A stretch of 64,000 bases of DNA from Marmoricola endophyticus. Lineage in GTDB: Bacteria; Actinomycetota; Actinomycetes; Propionibacteriales; Nocardioidaceae. The stretch covers positions 1,230,861-1,294,860 of the forward strand of contig NZ_BMKQ01000001.1 of NCBI RefSeq assembly GCF_014644415.1, in the 5' to 3' direction. Shown in pieces: positions 35,058 through 43,390 of this stretch; positions within the stretch are counted from its first letter, which is position 1, and each line of letters opens with the position of its first letter. The notes beneath the pieces are model-generated. The model was not told the DNA's origin. It saw only the letters and a list, made by a program, of their open reading frames with translations, and did no database searches. The translations under genes and the position numbers were made by a program.

Positions 35058-35803
35058 GAGGTGACACGCAGGTGAACGACGTCGCCGGCACCGACCACGT
35101 GCGGCTCCCCCGCGTCGTCGGTGAGCACCAGTCGGCCGTGCTCGTCGAGCCGGTCCGCGCGGCCCTCTAGCACGCCCCCGCCGGGCAGCTCGGCGCGGAC
35201 CCGCCGGCCGAGCGTCACCGACCGCCGGACGTACGACGCGCGCAGCGCGCCGGGGCCGCCCTCGGCTCGCCACGCGCCGAGCCCCGCCCCGATCCGGGCG
35301 AGGAGCGCGCCGAGCAGCTCCTCGACCGTGGTCTGCACGCCGGCCAGGGCGAGCGAGGTCGCCGTCGGGACGGGGAGCTCCCTCTGGTGGACGTTGACGC
35401 CGATCCCGAGCACCGCGAGCGGGTGCCCACCCGGCGCGAGGACGCGCTCGACCAGGATGCCGGCCAGCTTGCGCTCCTCGAGCAGCACGTCGTTGGGCCA
35501 CTTCACGCCGGGCGCGAGCCCCGTCAGCTCCTCGACCGCCTCGCAGCAGGCCACACCGACCGCGAGCGGCAGCCAGGGCCACTGCGCGTCCGGGACCCCC
35601 GGGTCGACGACGGCCGAGCACGTCAGCGCCACCCCCGCCGGCGTCTCCCAGCGGCGGTCCAGCCGCCCGCGCCCGGCGGTCTGGTGGTCGGTGACCACGA
35701 CCAGACCCGGCGGCTCGCCACGACGTACGGCCTCGGCGGCCACCTCGTTGGTCGACGGGCTCTCGGGCAGGCGCTGCACCCGCCAGGGGCTCTGATCCGG
35801 CAC
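35054..35803 (-). CDS. birA: Biotin--[acetyl-CoA-carboxylase] ligase
   Basis: This 249-residue monofunctional biotin protein ligase has SPSTNEVA, GRGRLDRRWETPAG (biotinyl-AMP site, GRGRxxRxW), VKWPNDVLL with the catalytic Lys, and a C-terminal SH3-like domain (GAGDVVHLRV). There is no N-terminal DNA-binding domain, so it is not a repressor. It is divergent from accD and would biotinylate the AccA BCCP domain encoded at 58869-60659. GTG 35803 is used; GTG 35809 is equally possible. Confidence 0.94.
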   Translation of the reverse strand: MPDQSPWRVQRLPESPSTNEVAAEAVRRGEPPGLVVVTDHQTAGRGRLDRRWETPAGVALTCSAVVDPGVPDAQWPWLPLAVGVACCEAVEELTGLAPGVKWPNDVLLEERKLAGILVERVLAPGGHPLAVLGIGVNVHQRELPVPTATSLALAGVQTTVEELLGALLARIGAGLGAWRAEGGPGALRASYVRRSVTLGRRVRAELPGGGVLEGRADRLDEHGRLVLTDDAGEPHVVGAGDVVHLRVTS

Positions 35804-35845
35804 GGGCACTAGATTGGCCGCCGTTCCCGACGAAAGGCCAGCCAG

Positions 35846-37477
35846 GTGAGCGACGCAGCCACGTCCGCGGAGGAGCCCCAGGAGGCTCTCGGCGGCATCG
35901 AGGTCCCCGACGACATCGACATCCACACCACCGCCGGCAAGCTCGAGGACCTCTCCCGGCGCGACGCCGACGTGGTCGAGGCCAACGAGGCCGCCGCGGA
36001 GAAGCAGCACACGAAGGAGCGCAAGAGCGCGCGCGAGCGGATCGACGAGCTCTTCGACGAGGGCTCCTTCGTCGAGCTCGACAAGCTGGTGCGACACCGC
36101 AGCACCAACTTCAACCTGCAGGAGAAGCGTCCGTTCGGGGACGGCGTGATCACCGGCTACGGCACCATCGACGGCCGCCAGGTCTGCGTGTTCAGCCAGG
36201 ACTTCACCGTCTTCGGCGGCTCCCTCGGCGAGGTGTACGGCGAGAAGATCACCAAGGTGATGGACCTCGCCATCAAGTCCGGCTGCCCCATCATCGGCAT
36301 CAACGAGGGCGCGGGCGCGCGGATCCAGGAGGGCGTCGTCAGCCTCGGGCTGTACGGCGAGATCTTCCGCCGCAACGTCCACGCCTCCGGCGTCATCCCG
36401 CAGATCTCGATGATCATGGGCTCCTGCGCCGGCGGGCACGTCTACTCCCCCGCGGTCACCGACTTCACCGTCATGGTCGACGGCACCTCCAACATGTTCA
36501 TCACCGGCCCGGGCGTCATCAAGACGGTCACCGGCGAGGACGTGACGATGGAGGAGCTCGGCGGCGCGCGCGCCCACAACACCCGCTCGGGCAACGCCCA
36601 CTACATGGCCTCCGACGAGGACGACGCGATCGAGTACGTCAAGGCGCTGCTGTCGTACCTGCCGCAGAACAACCTCGACGAGGCTCCGTCGTACGACGAC
36701 GAGGCCTCGTTGGAGCCCAGCGACCTCGACACCGCGCTGGACACGGTGATCCCCGACTCGCCGAACCAGCCGTACGACATCAAGGACGTCATCACCACGG
36801 TCCTCGACGACGAGGAGTTCCTCGAGGTGATGCCGCTGTTCGCGCCGAACCTCGTGATCGGCTACGGCCGCGTCGAGGGTCGCTCGGTCGGCGTCGTCGC
36901 CAACCAGCCGATGCAGCTGGCCGGCACGCTCGACATCGACGCCTCCGAGAAGGCCGCCCGCTTCGTGCGCACCTGCGACGCCTTCAACATCCCGGTGCTC
37001 ACGTTCGTCGACGTCCCCGGCTTCCTGCCCGGCACCGACCAGGAGTGGAACGGCATCATCCGCCGCGGCGCGAAGCTGATCTACGCCTACTCCGAGGCCA
37101 CCGTCCCGCTGGTCACCGTGATCACCCGCAAGGCGTACGGCGGGGCGTACGACGTCATGGGCTCCAAGCACCTCGGCGCCGACGTCAACCTCGCCTGGCC
37201 CACCGCCCAGATCGCCGTCGTCGGCGCGTCGGGCGCGGTCGGCATCCTCTACAAGCGCGAGCTCGAGCAGGCCGAGGACCCCGACGCCCGCCGTGCCGAG
37301 CTGATGCAGGAGTACGACGACACCCTCGCCAACCCGTACCTCGCCGCCGAGCGCGGGTACGTCGACGCCGTCATCGCTCCCCGCGAGACCCGCGCCGAGG
37401 TGGTCAAGGCACTGCGCCTGCTGCGCAACAAGCGCGAGACCCTGCCGCCGAAGAAGCACGGCAACATCCCGTTGTGA
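35846..37477 (+). CDS. accD: Acyl-CoA carboxylase beta (carboxyltransferase) subunit
   Basis: This 543-residue carboxyltransferase is of the AccD5/PccB type and transfers CO2 from biotin to acetyl- or propionyl-CoA. Crotonase-like oxyanion loops [12 protein letters not shown] and [15 protein letters not shown] and the mid-domain [20 protein letters not shown] are intact. It works with the alpha subunit (58869-60659) and epsilon subunit (45646-45885), which lie elsewhere in this window. GTG start follows AAAGG. A TAGATT -10-like hexamer lies in the short divergent gap with birA. Confidence 0.95.
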   Translation: MSDAATSAEEPQEALGGIEVPDDIDIHTTAGKLEDLSRRDADVVEANEAAAEKQHTKERKSARERIDELFDEGSFVELDKLVRHRSTNFNLQEKRPFGDGVITGYGTIDGRQVCVFSQDFTVFGGSLGEVYGEKITKVMDLAIKSGCPIIGINEGAGARIQEGVVSLGLYGEIFRRNVHASGVIPQISMIMGSCAGGHVYSPAVTDFTVMVDGTSNMFITGPGVIKTVTGEDVTMEELGGARAHNTRSGNAHYMASDEDDAIEYVKALLSYLPQNNLDEAPSYDDEASLEPSDLDTALDTVIPDSPNQPYDIKDVITTVLDDEEFLEVMPLFAPNLVIGYGRVEGRSVGVVANQPMQLAGTLDIDASEKAARFVRTCDAFNIPVLTFVDVPGFLPGTDQEWNGIIRRGAKLIYAYSEATVPLVTVITRKAYGGAYDVMGSKHLGADVNLAWPTAQIAVVGASGAVGILYKRELEQAEDPDARRAELMQEYDDTLANPYLAAERGYVDAVIAPRETRAEVVKALRLLRNKRETLPPKKHGNIPL

Positions 37478-37497
37478 GCTGACCAGCTCGTGCAGAT

Positions 37498-37545
37498 GGC
37501 GACGTTTCGGCCCTCATGAGGCCGTGGAGGGGCCGCAACGTCGCC
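37498..37545 (+). terminator. Stem-loop terminator after accD
   Basis: GGCGACGTTTCGGCCC and GGGCCGCAACGTCGCC pair almost perfectly (one mismatch) around an ~16-base loop, starting 21 bases after the accD stop. It is G/C-rich without a T-tract. The following DNA holds the MITE-like element and no gene. Confidence 0.65.
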
Positions 37546-37578
37546 GTACGCGAGCGTCGGCGGCCGGCAGTCGGGTGC

Positions 37579-37724
37579 GGGGTGGTCTCGACGTCCTCGC
37601 TCGCAGAGCTCGCTTCGGGCTCGACCACCGAGTGGTCGCCGTGACCACCGGTGGTTGAGCCCGACCGAGCGCCAGCGCGTTGTCCTGAGCCTGTCGAGGG
37701 GAGGGAGGACGTCGAAACCACCCC
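37579..37724. repeat. MITE-like palindromic intergenic element, copy 2
   Basis: This 146-base element has 20-base terminal inverted repeats, GGGGTGGTCTCGACGTCCTC at 37579-37598 and its near-exact complement at 37705-37724 (one mismatch). A nested inverted repeat GGGCTCGACCACC / GGTGGTTGAGCCC lies inside. It shares the core CCTGAGCCTGTCGA with the element at 1659-1810. It carries no gene and sits between accD and the alpha/beta-hydrolase gene, next to the region where accessory genes separate accD from accE. Confidence 0.7.
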
Positions 37725-37749
37725 GTCAAGCGCCGTGGAGCGCCGCCTG

Positions 37750-38577
37750 TCAGCAAGTGGCGAGCCAGTCGCGCAGCTCGGACATGAGCGCGACGGGGGC
37801 GTCGTACTGCACGAGGTGCCCGGCACCCTCGATCACCCGCCAGCCGGCACCGCCGGGTGCGGCGGCGTCGAGGAGACCGTGCAGGCGCCGACCGAGCGGC
37901 AACGGCATCCAGGCGTCCTCGGCGCCCCAGAGGACCCGGGTGGGGACACCGAGGGCGCCGAGCCTGCGCTCGTTCTCGGCGAGGAGACCCTCGTCGTAGC
38001 CCGCGATCTGACGGTAGAACGCCGCCTGCCCCGACTCGCCGGTCCACGGCGCGACGAGCGCGTCGCGCTGCTCGGCGGTCAGCGGGTGGTGGACGGCGCC
38101 CGCGACGTACGCCTCGACGACCGCGCGGTGCATCGGCGCCGGCAGCCTGCCGAGCACGTCGGGGTGGTCAGCCACGAGCCGGAAGAACGCCGACCCGCTC
38201 GGCGGCACCACCACCGCGTCCACCAGCAGCAGCGAGGCGTACGGCACCTCCTCGACCAGGTGGGTGCGCAGCGCGACGCCGCCACCGAAGTCGTGCGCCA
38301 CGACGTGCGGCCGCTCGACGCCCCAGTGCTCGAGCAGCGCGGCGAGGGCGCGGGCGTGGACCGTGAAGTCCACCGCGTGCGCGGGGTCCTTCGAGGACTC
38401 GCCGTAGCCGGGGAGGTCCCAGGCGAAGACGGTGTGGGTCCGGCTCAGCTCAGCGGCGTACGGCGACCACACCCGCGCGGAGAACGGCGTGCCGTGCACG
38501 AAGACCACCGGCGGGCCCTTCCCCGCGCGACTCCAGGCGATCCGGCGGCCGTTCCACTCGAGTGTCGAGGTGTGCAT
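37750..38577 (-). CDS. Alpha/beta hydrolase with Asp nucleophile (haloalkane dehalogenase/epoxide hydrolase type)
   Basis: In this 275-residue alpha/beta hydrolase the nucleophile elbow reads VAHDFGGG with Asp96, not Ser, as in haloalkane dehalogenases and epoxide hydrolases. The oxyanion HGTPF, acid Asp221 (WGAED) and His254 (GAGHLVQ) complete the set. The substrate is unknown. It is divergent from a MerR gene with a palindromic operator between them, so expression is probably inducible. ATG 38577 gives a normal N-terminus; an ATG six codons upstream is less likely because it would cover the operator side. Confidence 0.85.
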   Translation of the reverse strand: MHTSTLEWNGRRIAWSRAGKGPPVVFVHGTPFSARVWSPYAAELSRTHTVFAWDLPGYGESSKDPAHAVDFTVHARALAALLEHWGVERPHVVAHDFGGGVALRTHLVEEVPYASLLLVDAVVVPPSGSAFFRLVADHPDVLGRLPAPMHRAVVEAYVAGAVHHPLTAEQRDALVAPWTGESGQAAFYRQIAGYDEGLLAENERRLGALGVPTRVLWGAEDAWMPLPLGRRLHGLLDAAAPGGAGWRVIEGAGHLVQYDAPVALMSELRDWLATC

Positions 38578-38594
38578 GCGCCTCACGCTAAACA

Positions 38595-38610
38595 TTCAGG
38601 TGGACCTGAA
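38595..38610. promoter_or_regulatory. MerR-type operator between the hydrolase and merR genes
   Basis: TTCAGGT-GG-ACCTGAA is a perfect 7-2-7 inverted repeat in the 54-base divergent gap. On the minus strand TTGCCT stands just upstream and a weak TAGCGT follows after about 19 bases, the long spacer typical of MerR-activated promoters. Confidence 0.65.
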
Positions 38611-38631
38611 GGCAAGCGTAGGATGGACCAC

Positions 38632-38991
38632 GTGCGGATCGGTGAGGCGGCGGAGGAGATCGGCGTCGAGACCCACGTGCTGCGGCACTGGGAGGACGAG
38701 GGCGTCGTGGTGCCGGCCCGGCTGGACAACGGCTACCGCGACTACGACGACGAGGCGCTCACCCGGCTGCGGATCGTGCTCGCCTGCAGGCGCGCCGGGA
38801 TGTCGCTGGAGCAGACCCGGCTCACGCTCCACCGCGACGCCACCGGGCGCGAGGCGGTGATCCGCGCCGAGCTCGTACGAGTCGAGCGACAGCGCGCCGA
38901 GCTGCTGCGGACCAGCCGGTTCCTCGAGCACGTCCTGCACTGTCGGCACTCGCTGATGAGCCGGTGCCCCGGCTGCTCCGCGCTGGCCTAG
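38632..38991 (+). CDS. MerR family transcriptional regulator
   Basis: This 119-residue regulator has an N-terminal winged helix (RIGEAAEEIGVETHVLRHWE, then YRDYDDEALTRL), a dimerisation helix and a Cys/His-rich tail (HVLHCRHSLMSRCPGCSAL) that could bind a metal or sense redox or thiol chemistry. GTG 38632 is chosen because TAGGAT (38619-38624) lies 7 bases upstream and RIGEAAEEIG is the usual MerR start; an ATG three codons earlier is the alternative. It probably controls the divergent hydrolase. Confidence 0.88.
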   Translation: MRIGEAAEEIGVETHVLRHWEDEGVVVPARLDNGYRDYDDEALTRLRIVLACRRAGMSLEQTRLTLHRDATGREAVIRAELVRVERQRAELLRTSRFLEHVLHCRHSLMSRCPGCSALA

Positions 38992-39050
38992 GGTGCGTTG
39001 CTCAACCGCTGGCCGTTCGCAGCAGGCCATGGGGTGAGCAACGTGCCCTA
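38989..39050. other. Long imperfect hairpin between merR and lysR
   Basis: The 19-base arms 38989-39007 and 39032-39050 pair at 18 positions including two G-T pairs (core GTTGCTCA / TGAGCAAC), with an inner TGGCC/GGCCA stem. The left arm starts at the merR stop codon and the right arm runs into the lysR -10 hexamer TAGGGT (39049-39054). It could be a terminator or a regulatory structure. Confidence 0.55.
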
Positions 39051-39061
39051 GGGTCGCAGCC

Positions 39062-39946
39062 GTGGAGATCCGGCAGCTGCAGTACTTCCTCGCCGTGGCC
39101 CGGGAGCTGAACTTCACGAGGGCCGCACGGACGCTGCACATCACCGTGCCTCCGCTGACCCGGCAGATCCAGTCGCTGGAGCACGAGCTCGAGGTCTCGC
39201 TGTTCGACCGCTCGACCCACCACGTCGCGCTGACCGAGGCCGGCGAGAAGCTGTTCGTGCTCGCCGGCAGCGTCGTCGCCGAGGTCGAGGCGATCCCGAC
39301 TCGCCTGCGGCCCGAGAACACGGCCGACGGGGTGCGGGTGAGCGTGCCGTTCTCGCTGAGCTCACGAGTCCGCAACGCGGTGTCACGGTTCATCTCCGAG
39401 CACTCGGGGGAGTACGTCTTCGCGATCAGCCAGGTGCCCTCGAAGGACGTGTCGAAGGCGATCCGTGACCACCGCGTGGATCTTGCGCTGACCCACGTGC
39501 GGCCGGCTGCGGAATCCGTCGAGTTCTGCGAGGTCGATCACGAGACGATGGGCGTCCTCGTCGACGTCTCACAATTCGAGGGCGGTCGGTCCGAGGTGTC
39601 GGCCGCGGAGCTGAGCGACTTCTCCTACATCCACGGTCCCCGGTCCTGGGAGATCGCGGAGATGCTGCAGGCGCAGCGCGACCTGTTCGCCGCCGGCGTG
39701 GTCAACCACGCCGACGAGCGGTACGACGACCTCGCCGCGACGCTGATCGCCCTGGACGGCTCGCCCAAGCTGACGATCCGGTCCCAGGATGCCGAGGAGA
39801 TCCAGGGTCTGCGGGAGTCGACGTTCCGCGTCCTGCCGGTCAGCGACGTCCCGATGGCCTTCACGACCTACCTCGCCTGGCGGCGGGGCGCCGACCACCT
39901 CACCGCGCTGCGCGAGGGGCTCGCGAAGGCGTTGCCGCAGCGGTAA
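39062..39946 (+). CDS. LysR family transcriptional regulator
   Basis: This 294-residue regulator has the N-terminal HTH MEIRQLQYFLAVARELNF / TRAARTLHITVPPLTRQIQ and a periplasmic-binding-like effector domain (VRVSVPFSLSSRV, DLALTHVRP). The GTG start has TAGGGT 7 bases upstream, and this hexamer lies at the foot of a long hairpin. It reads in the same direction as the acyl-CoA operon that starts about 110 bases downstream, and a palindrome with T-N11-A geometry lies in that gap, so it most likely activates that operon. Confidence 0.92.
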   Translation: MEIRQLQYFLAVARELNFTRAARTLHITVPPLTRQIQSLEHELEVSLFDRSTHHVALTEAGEKLFVLAGSVVAEVEAIPTRLRPENTADGVRVSVPFSLSSRVRNAVSRFISEHSGEYVFAISQVPSKDVSKAIRDHRVDLALTHVRPAAESVEFCEVDHETMGVLVDVSQFEGGRSEVSAAELSDFSYIHGPRSWEIAEMLQAQRDLFAAGVVNHADERYDDLAATLIALDGSPKLTIRSQDAEEIQGLRESTFRVLPVSDVPMAFTTYLAWRRGADHLTALREGLAKALPQR

Positions 39947-39950
39947 CAAC

Positions 39951-39969
39951 AATTGCCGAAAAGGCAATT
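39951..39969. promoter_or_regulatory. LysR-type binding site upstream of the acyl-CoA operon
   Basis: AATTGCC-GAAAA-GGCAATT is a perfect 7-base inverted repeat containing T-N11-A, the LysR box geometry. It begins 4 bases after the lysR stop. Confidence 0.65.
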
Positions 39970-40003
39970 CTCATCGCCTTCCCGTCGCGGTAGGAATGTT
40001 GGT

Positions 40004-40023
40004 GCGAGCCCGGGAGGGCTCGC
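40004..40023 (+). other. Leader hairpin of the acyl-CoA operon
   Basis: GCGAGCCC-GGGA-GGGCTCGC is a perfect 8-base stem with a four-base loop, about 30 bases upstream of the first start codon. It could stabilise or regulate the leader mRNA or act as an attenuator. Confidence 0.5.
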
Positions 40024-40056
40024 GCAGAGACATTCGAGAATACCGAGGTGACAAGA

Positions 40057-41208
40057 TTGTCCGTCGACACGACAGAATCCTCGTTCGGCCCGCTGGCCGG
40101 CGTGAAGGTGGTCGAGCTGGCATCGGTGGTGATGGCGCCGTACGCAGCCGAGCTGCTCGGCGACCTGGGCGCCGAGGTCGTCAAGGTCGAGCCGCCGACC
40201 GGTGAGCTCGCCCGCCAGTACCCCGGCGGCCGGACCCCCGGCATGGGCCCGCTGTTCATGAACTCGAACATGAACAAGCGCAGCGTCGTGTGCGACCTCA
40301 AGTCCGACGGGGGACGCCAGGACTTCTTCGACCTGCTCGCCGAGGCCGACATCTTCGTCACCAACCAGCGCCCGCAGGCACTGACCAAGCTCGGCATCTC
40401 CTACGACCAGATCGGCGAGCGGTTCCCCGCGCTCGTCTACTGCAGCGCCCAGGGCTTCCGGCGCGGCTCCGCGCAGTACGAGCAGGCGGCGTACGACGAG
40501 ATCGTGCAGTCCGCCGCCGGGCTGACCAGCGCGATGGACTACCTCACCGGCAACCCCTCCTGCGTGCCGTCGATCATCGCCGACAAGCTCTCCAGCCTCG
40601 CGATCCTGGGCTCGGCGCTGGCGGCGCTGCACTCGCGCACCGTGACGGGCAGGGGCCAGGAGGTCAACGTCCCGATGGTGGACACGATCTTCGCGTTCAC
40701 CATGGTCGAGCACCTCGCCGGCAACACCTTCGCCCCGCCGACCGGCGACGGCGGCTACTCCATCGCCTTCAACGTCGAGCACGGCGACGTCCGCGCCAGC
40801 GACGGCACCATCGCGATCCACCCGTACTCGCTGCAGAACATGCGCGACCTCCTCGCCGCGGCCGGCCAGGAGGAGCGGATGGACACCGACCCGTACTTCG
40901 CCGACTGGGCGAACACCGCCACCGACGGCCGCAAGCACGTGTACGAGGTGGTCCGCGAGGTCGCCCCGAGCCTGAGCGTCGAGGAGTGGGCCACGGTCTG
41001 CCAGAAGCACAGCATCCCGATGGCGCTGCCGGTCGACATCATGGACCCGCTGTCCAACGACTACGTCCGCGAGGGCGACCTGCTCCCCGAGGTCAGCCAC
41101 TCCACCGAGGGCGACATCCGCGTGCGCCGCTACCCCGTCCAGTTCAGCGGCACGCCGCTGACGACCTACCACGAGGCGCCGCGCCTCGGCGGGGCCGTCC
41201 GGCACTGA
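40057..41208 (+). CDS. CaiB/BaiF (class III) CoA-transferase
   Basis: This 383-residue class III CoA-transferase has LAGVKVVELASVVMAPYAAELLGDLGAEVVKVE at the N-terminus, the NMNKRSV loop and the catalytic Asp region AAYDEIVQSAAG. It should activate a carboxylic acid by moving CoA from another thioester. It is the first gene of a five-gene operon with acyl-CoA dehydrogenase, hydroxyacyl-CoA dehydrogenase, enoyl-CoA hydratase and a beta-propeller. TTG 40057 is preferred because GAGGTG lies 6 bases before it; GTG 40048 would overlap that ribosome site. Confidence 0.9.
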   Translation: MSVDTTESSFGPLAGVKVVELASVVMAPYAAELLGDLGAEVVKVEPPTGELARQYPGGRTPGMGPLFMNSNMNKRSVVCDLKSDGGRQDFFDLLAEADIFVTNQRPQALTKLGISYDQIGERFPALVYCSAQGFRRGSAQYEQAAYDEIVQSAAGLTSAMDYLTGNPSCVPSIIADKLSSLAILGSALAALHSRTVTGRGQEVNVPMVDTIFAFTMVEHLAGNTFAPPTGDGGYSIAFNVEHGDVRASDGTIAIHPYSLQNMRDLLAAAGQEERMDTDPYFADWANTATDGRKHVYEVVREVAPSLSVEEWATVCQKHSIPMALPVDIMDPLSNDYVREGDLLPEVSHSTEGDIRVRRYPVQFSGTPLTTYHEAPRLGGAVRH

Positions 41209-41250
41209 CGCTCGCGCCCCCACCCATCCACTTCGCACCAGGAGATCGAC

Positions 41251-42438
41251 ATGGCCAAGCCTGCCAACACCACGTGGGACTACTTCTCCTACCTCGACAA
41301 GCTCCCGGAGGAGCAGCGCGAGATCCTGCGCCGCAGCGAGGACTACATCGAGCGCGAGATCGCGCCGTACGCCGCGGACGCCTGGTCCGCCGCCGAGTTC
41401 CCGTTCGAGGTGATCGAGAAGTTCAAGGAGCTCGACACCATCGGCTACCACTACCCCACCGCCAGCGGGCGTCCGGCGTACGGCTCGCTGTTCACCGGCT
41501 TCCTGCAGCTGCAGCTCGCACGCACCGACGCCTCGCTGGCCGTCTTCAACGGCGTGCACACGGGGCTAGGCATGGGCAGCATCTACTACGGCGGCAGCGA
41601 GGAGCAGGTCGCGCGGCTGATGCCCGACCTGCTGTCGTACGACAAGATCGCCTGCTTCGCGCTGACCGAGCCCGAGGGCGGCTCCGACGTCGCCGGCGGG
41701 ATGCGGACGACGGCGAAGCGCACGGGTGACTCGTGGACGCTGAACGGCGCGAAGCGCTGGATCGGCAACGGGACGTTCGCCGACTACATCGTCGTCTACG
41801 CCCGCGACGTCGACGACGACAACATCAAGGCGTTCGTCGTCGAGAAGGGCACGCCCGGGCTGACGACCACCAAGATCGAGCACAAGATCGCGCTCCGCTC
41901 GGTGCAGAACGCCGATGTGGAGCTGGTCGACGTGGTCGTGCCCGAGAGCATGCGGCTGCAGAGGATCGAGTCGTGGCGCGACGTCGCCCACCAGGTCCTG
42001 TCCCGCACCCGGCAGGGCGTCGGCTGGCTGGCCGTCGGCGTGGCGTCGCGGGCGTACGAGCTGGCCCGCGACTACGCGACTCAGCGCGAGCAGTTCGGCA
42101 AGCCGATCGGCTCCTACCAGCTGATCCAGGACAAGCTCTTCACGATGCTCGGCAACGTGACCGTCATGCTCGGCAACGTCGTTCGCCTCGCCGAGCTGAC
42201 CGACGCGGGCCAGGCCACCGACGCCCAGGCGGCGCTGGTCAAGGGCGTGAACACCGCGCGGCTGCGCGAGACGGTCGCGCTCGGCCGGGACCTGTTCGGC
42301 GGCAACGGCATCGTCTCCAGCTACGGCATCGGCCGGGCCTTCGACGACGCCGAGGCCCTGTACTCCTTCGAGGGGACCCGCGAGATGAACGCGCTCATCG
42401 TCGGCAAGGACGTGACCGGGCTCAGCGCCTTCCTCTGA
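41251..42438 (+). CDS. Acyl-CoA dehydrogenase (glutaryl-CoA dehydrogenase-like)
   Basis: This 395-residue flavoprotein has FALTEPEGGSDVAGGMRT, NGAKRWIGNGTFAD, the RxQFGKPIGSYQLIQDKL block and ending GTREMNALIVGKDVTG. The FALTEPEGGSD and KRWIGN signatures place it near glutaryl-CoA dehydrogenases and crotonobetainyl-CoA reductase relatives. It would oxidise the CoA ester made by the preceding CoA-transferase. The ribosome site is AGGAGAT. Confidence 0.93.
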   Translation: MAKPANTTWDYFSYLDKLPEEQREILRRSEDYIEREIAPYAADAWSAAEFPFEVIEKFKELDTIGYHYPTASGRPAYGSLFTGFLQLQLARTDASLAVFNGVHTGLGMGSIYYGGSEEQVARLMPDLLSYDKIACFALTEPEGGSDVAGGMRTTAKRTGDSWTLNGAKRWIGNGTFADYIVVYARDVDDDNIKAFVVEKGTPGLTTTKIEHKIALRSVQNADVELVDVVVPESMRLQRIESWRDVAHQVLSRTRQGVGWLAVGVASRAYELARDYATQREQFGKPIGSYQLIQDKLFTMLGNVTVMLGNVVRLAELTDAGQATDAQAALVKGVNTARLRETVALGRDLFGGNGIVSSYGIGRAFDDAEALYSFEGTREMNALIVGKDVTGLSAFL

Positions 42439-42487
42439 CCCGCCGTCCCCTCGGCACCAGCATCGACATCCATCGCTAGGAGACATC

Positions 42488-43390
42488 ATGAGCAGCACAC
42501 CGTCGCGCTCTGTCGCGATCATCGGGGCCGGAGTCATCGGCCTCTCGTGGGCGCACCTCGCCCGCGACCACGGCTGGTCGGTCACGATCACCGACCCGGC
42601 ACCGCAGCTCGAGGAGTGGGTGACGTCCGAGTTCGGCTCCGACGACGCGCTCGTCAGCTGGACCGCCGATCTCGCCGAGGCCGTCACCGGGGTCGACCTG
42701 GTCCAGGAGAACGGTCCCGAGCGGCTCGAGATCAAGCAGACGATCTTCGCCGAGGTGCTCGCCCACGCGCCCGCCGACGCGGTGCTGGCGACGTCGAGCT
42801 CCTCGATCGCGTCCTCACTGATCGCCGAGGGCCTCGAGGACGGCACCCGGCTCCTGGTCGGGCACCCGTTCAACCCGCCGGCCCTGATGCCGCTGGTCGA
42901 GGTCGTGCCCGGCACGGACACCGCGCCTGCGACCGTCGAGCGCGCGATCGCGCTCTACCGCGAGCTGGACCGCGTCCCGGTGGTCGTCCGCAAGGAGATG
43001 CCCGGCCACGTGGCGAACCGGCTCCAGACCGCCCTGTCCCGCGAGGCGCAGTACCTCGTCGAGGACGGTGTCGTCGGGGTCGCCGACCTCGACGCGATCC
43101 TGCAGAACTCCCTGGGCCTGCGCTGGTCGACGATCGGCCTGTTCGAGGGCAACGTCCTGGGCGGCGGCGTCGGTGGCGCCCGCCACCTGTTCGAGGGCGT
43201 GGGCGCCGAGACCGGCCGGATCGCGCTCGGGGCACCGTCGACCGACCCCGACGTGCGCGAGAGGCTGGTCACCGACATCGAGGCCGAGTACGGCGTCGGC
43301 GAGGAGGCCTACGACCGGCTCGTCGAGAAGCGCCGGGTGCGTACCGAGGCCGTGCTGGAGGCGCTCGCGGACGTGGAGGCGGACTCATGA
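42488..43390 (+). CDS. 3-hydroxyacyl-CoA dehydrogenase family (carnitine dehydrogenase/lambda-crystallin-like)
   Basis: This 300-residue protein has an NAD-binding GAGVIGLSWA near the N-terminus, the conserved VQENGPERLEIKQ, SSSSIASSLI and GHPFNPPALMPLVEVVPG, and a C-terminal helical domain. The QE(N/S)xPERL block is typical of L-carnitine dehydrogenase and L-gulonate dehydrogenase relatives rather than of FadB-like enzymes, so the substrate may be a free hydroxy acid. ATG follows AGGAG. The ECH gene overlaps its stop (ATGA). Confidence 0.9.
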   Translation: MSSTPSRSVAIIGAGVIGLSWAHLARDHGWSVTITDPAPQLEEWVTSEFGSDDALVSWTADLAEAVTGVDLVQENGPERLEIKQTIFAEVLAHAPADAVLATSSSSIASSLIAEGLEDGTRLLVGHPFNPPALMPLVEVVPGTDTAPATVERAIALYRELDRVPVVVRKEMPGHVANRLQTALSREAQYLVEDGVVGVADLDAILQNSLGLRWSTIGLFEGNVLGGGVGGARHLFEGVGAETGRIALGAPSTDPDVRERLVTDIEAEYGVGEEAYDRLVEKRRVRTEAVLEALADVEADS

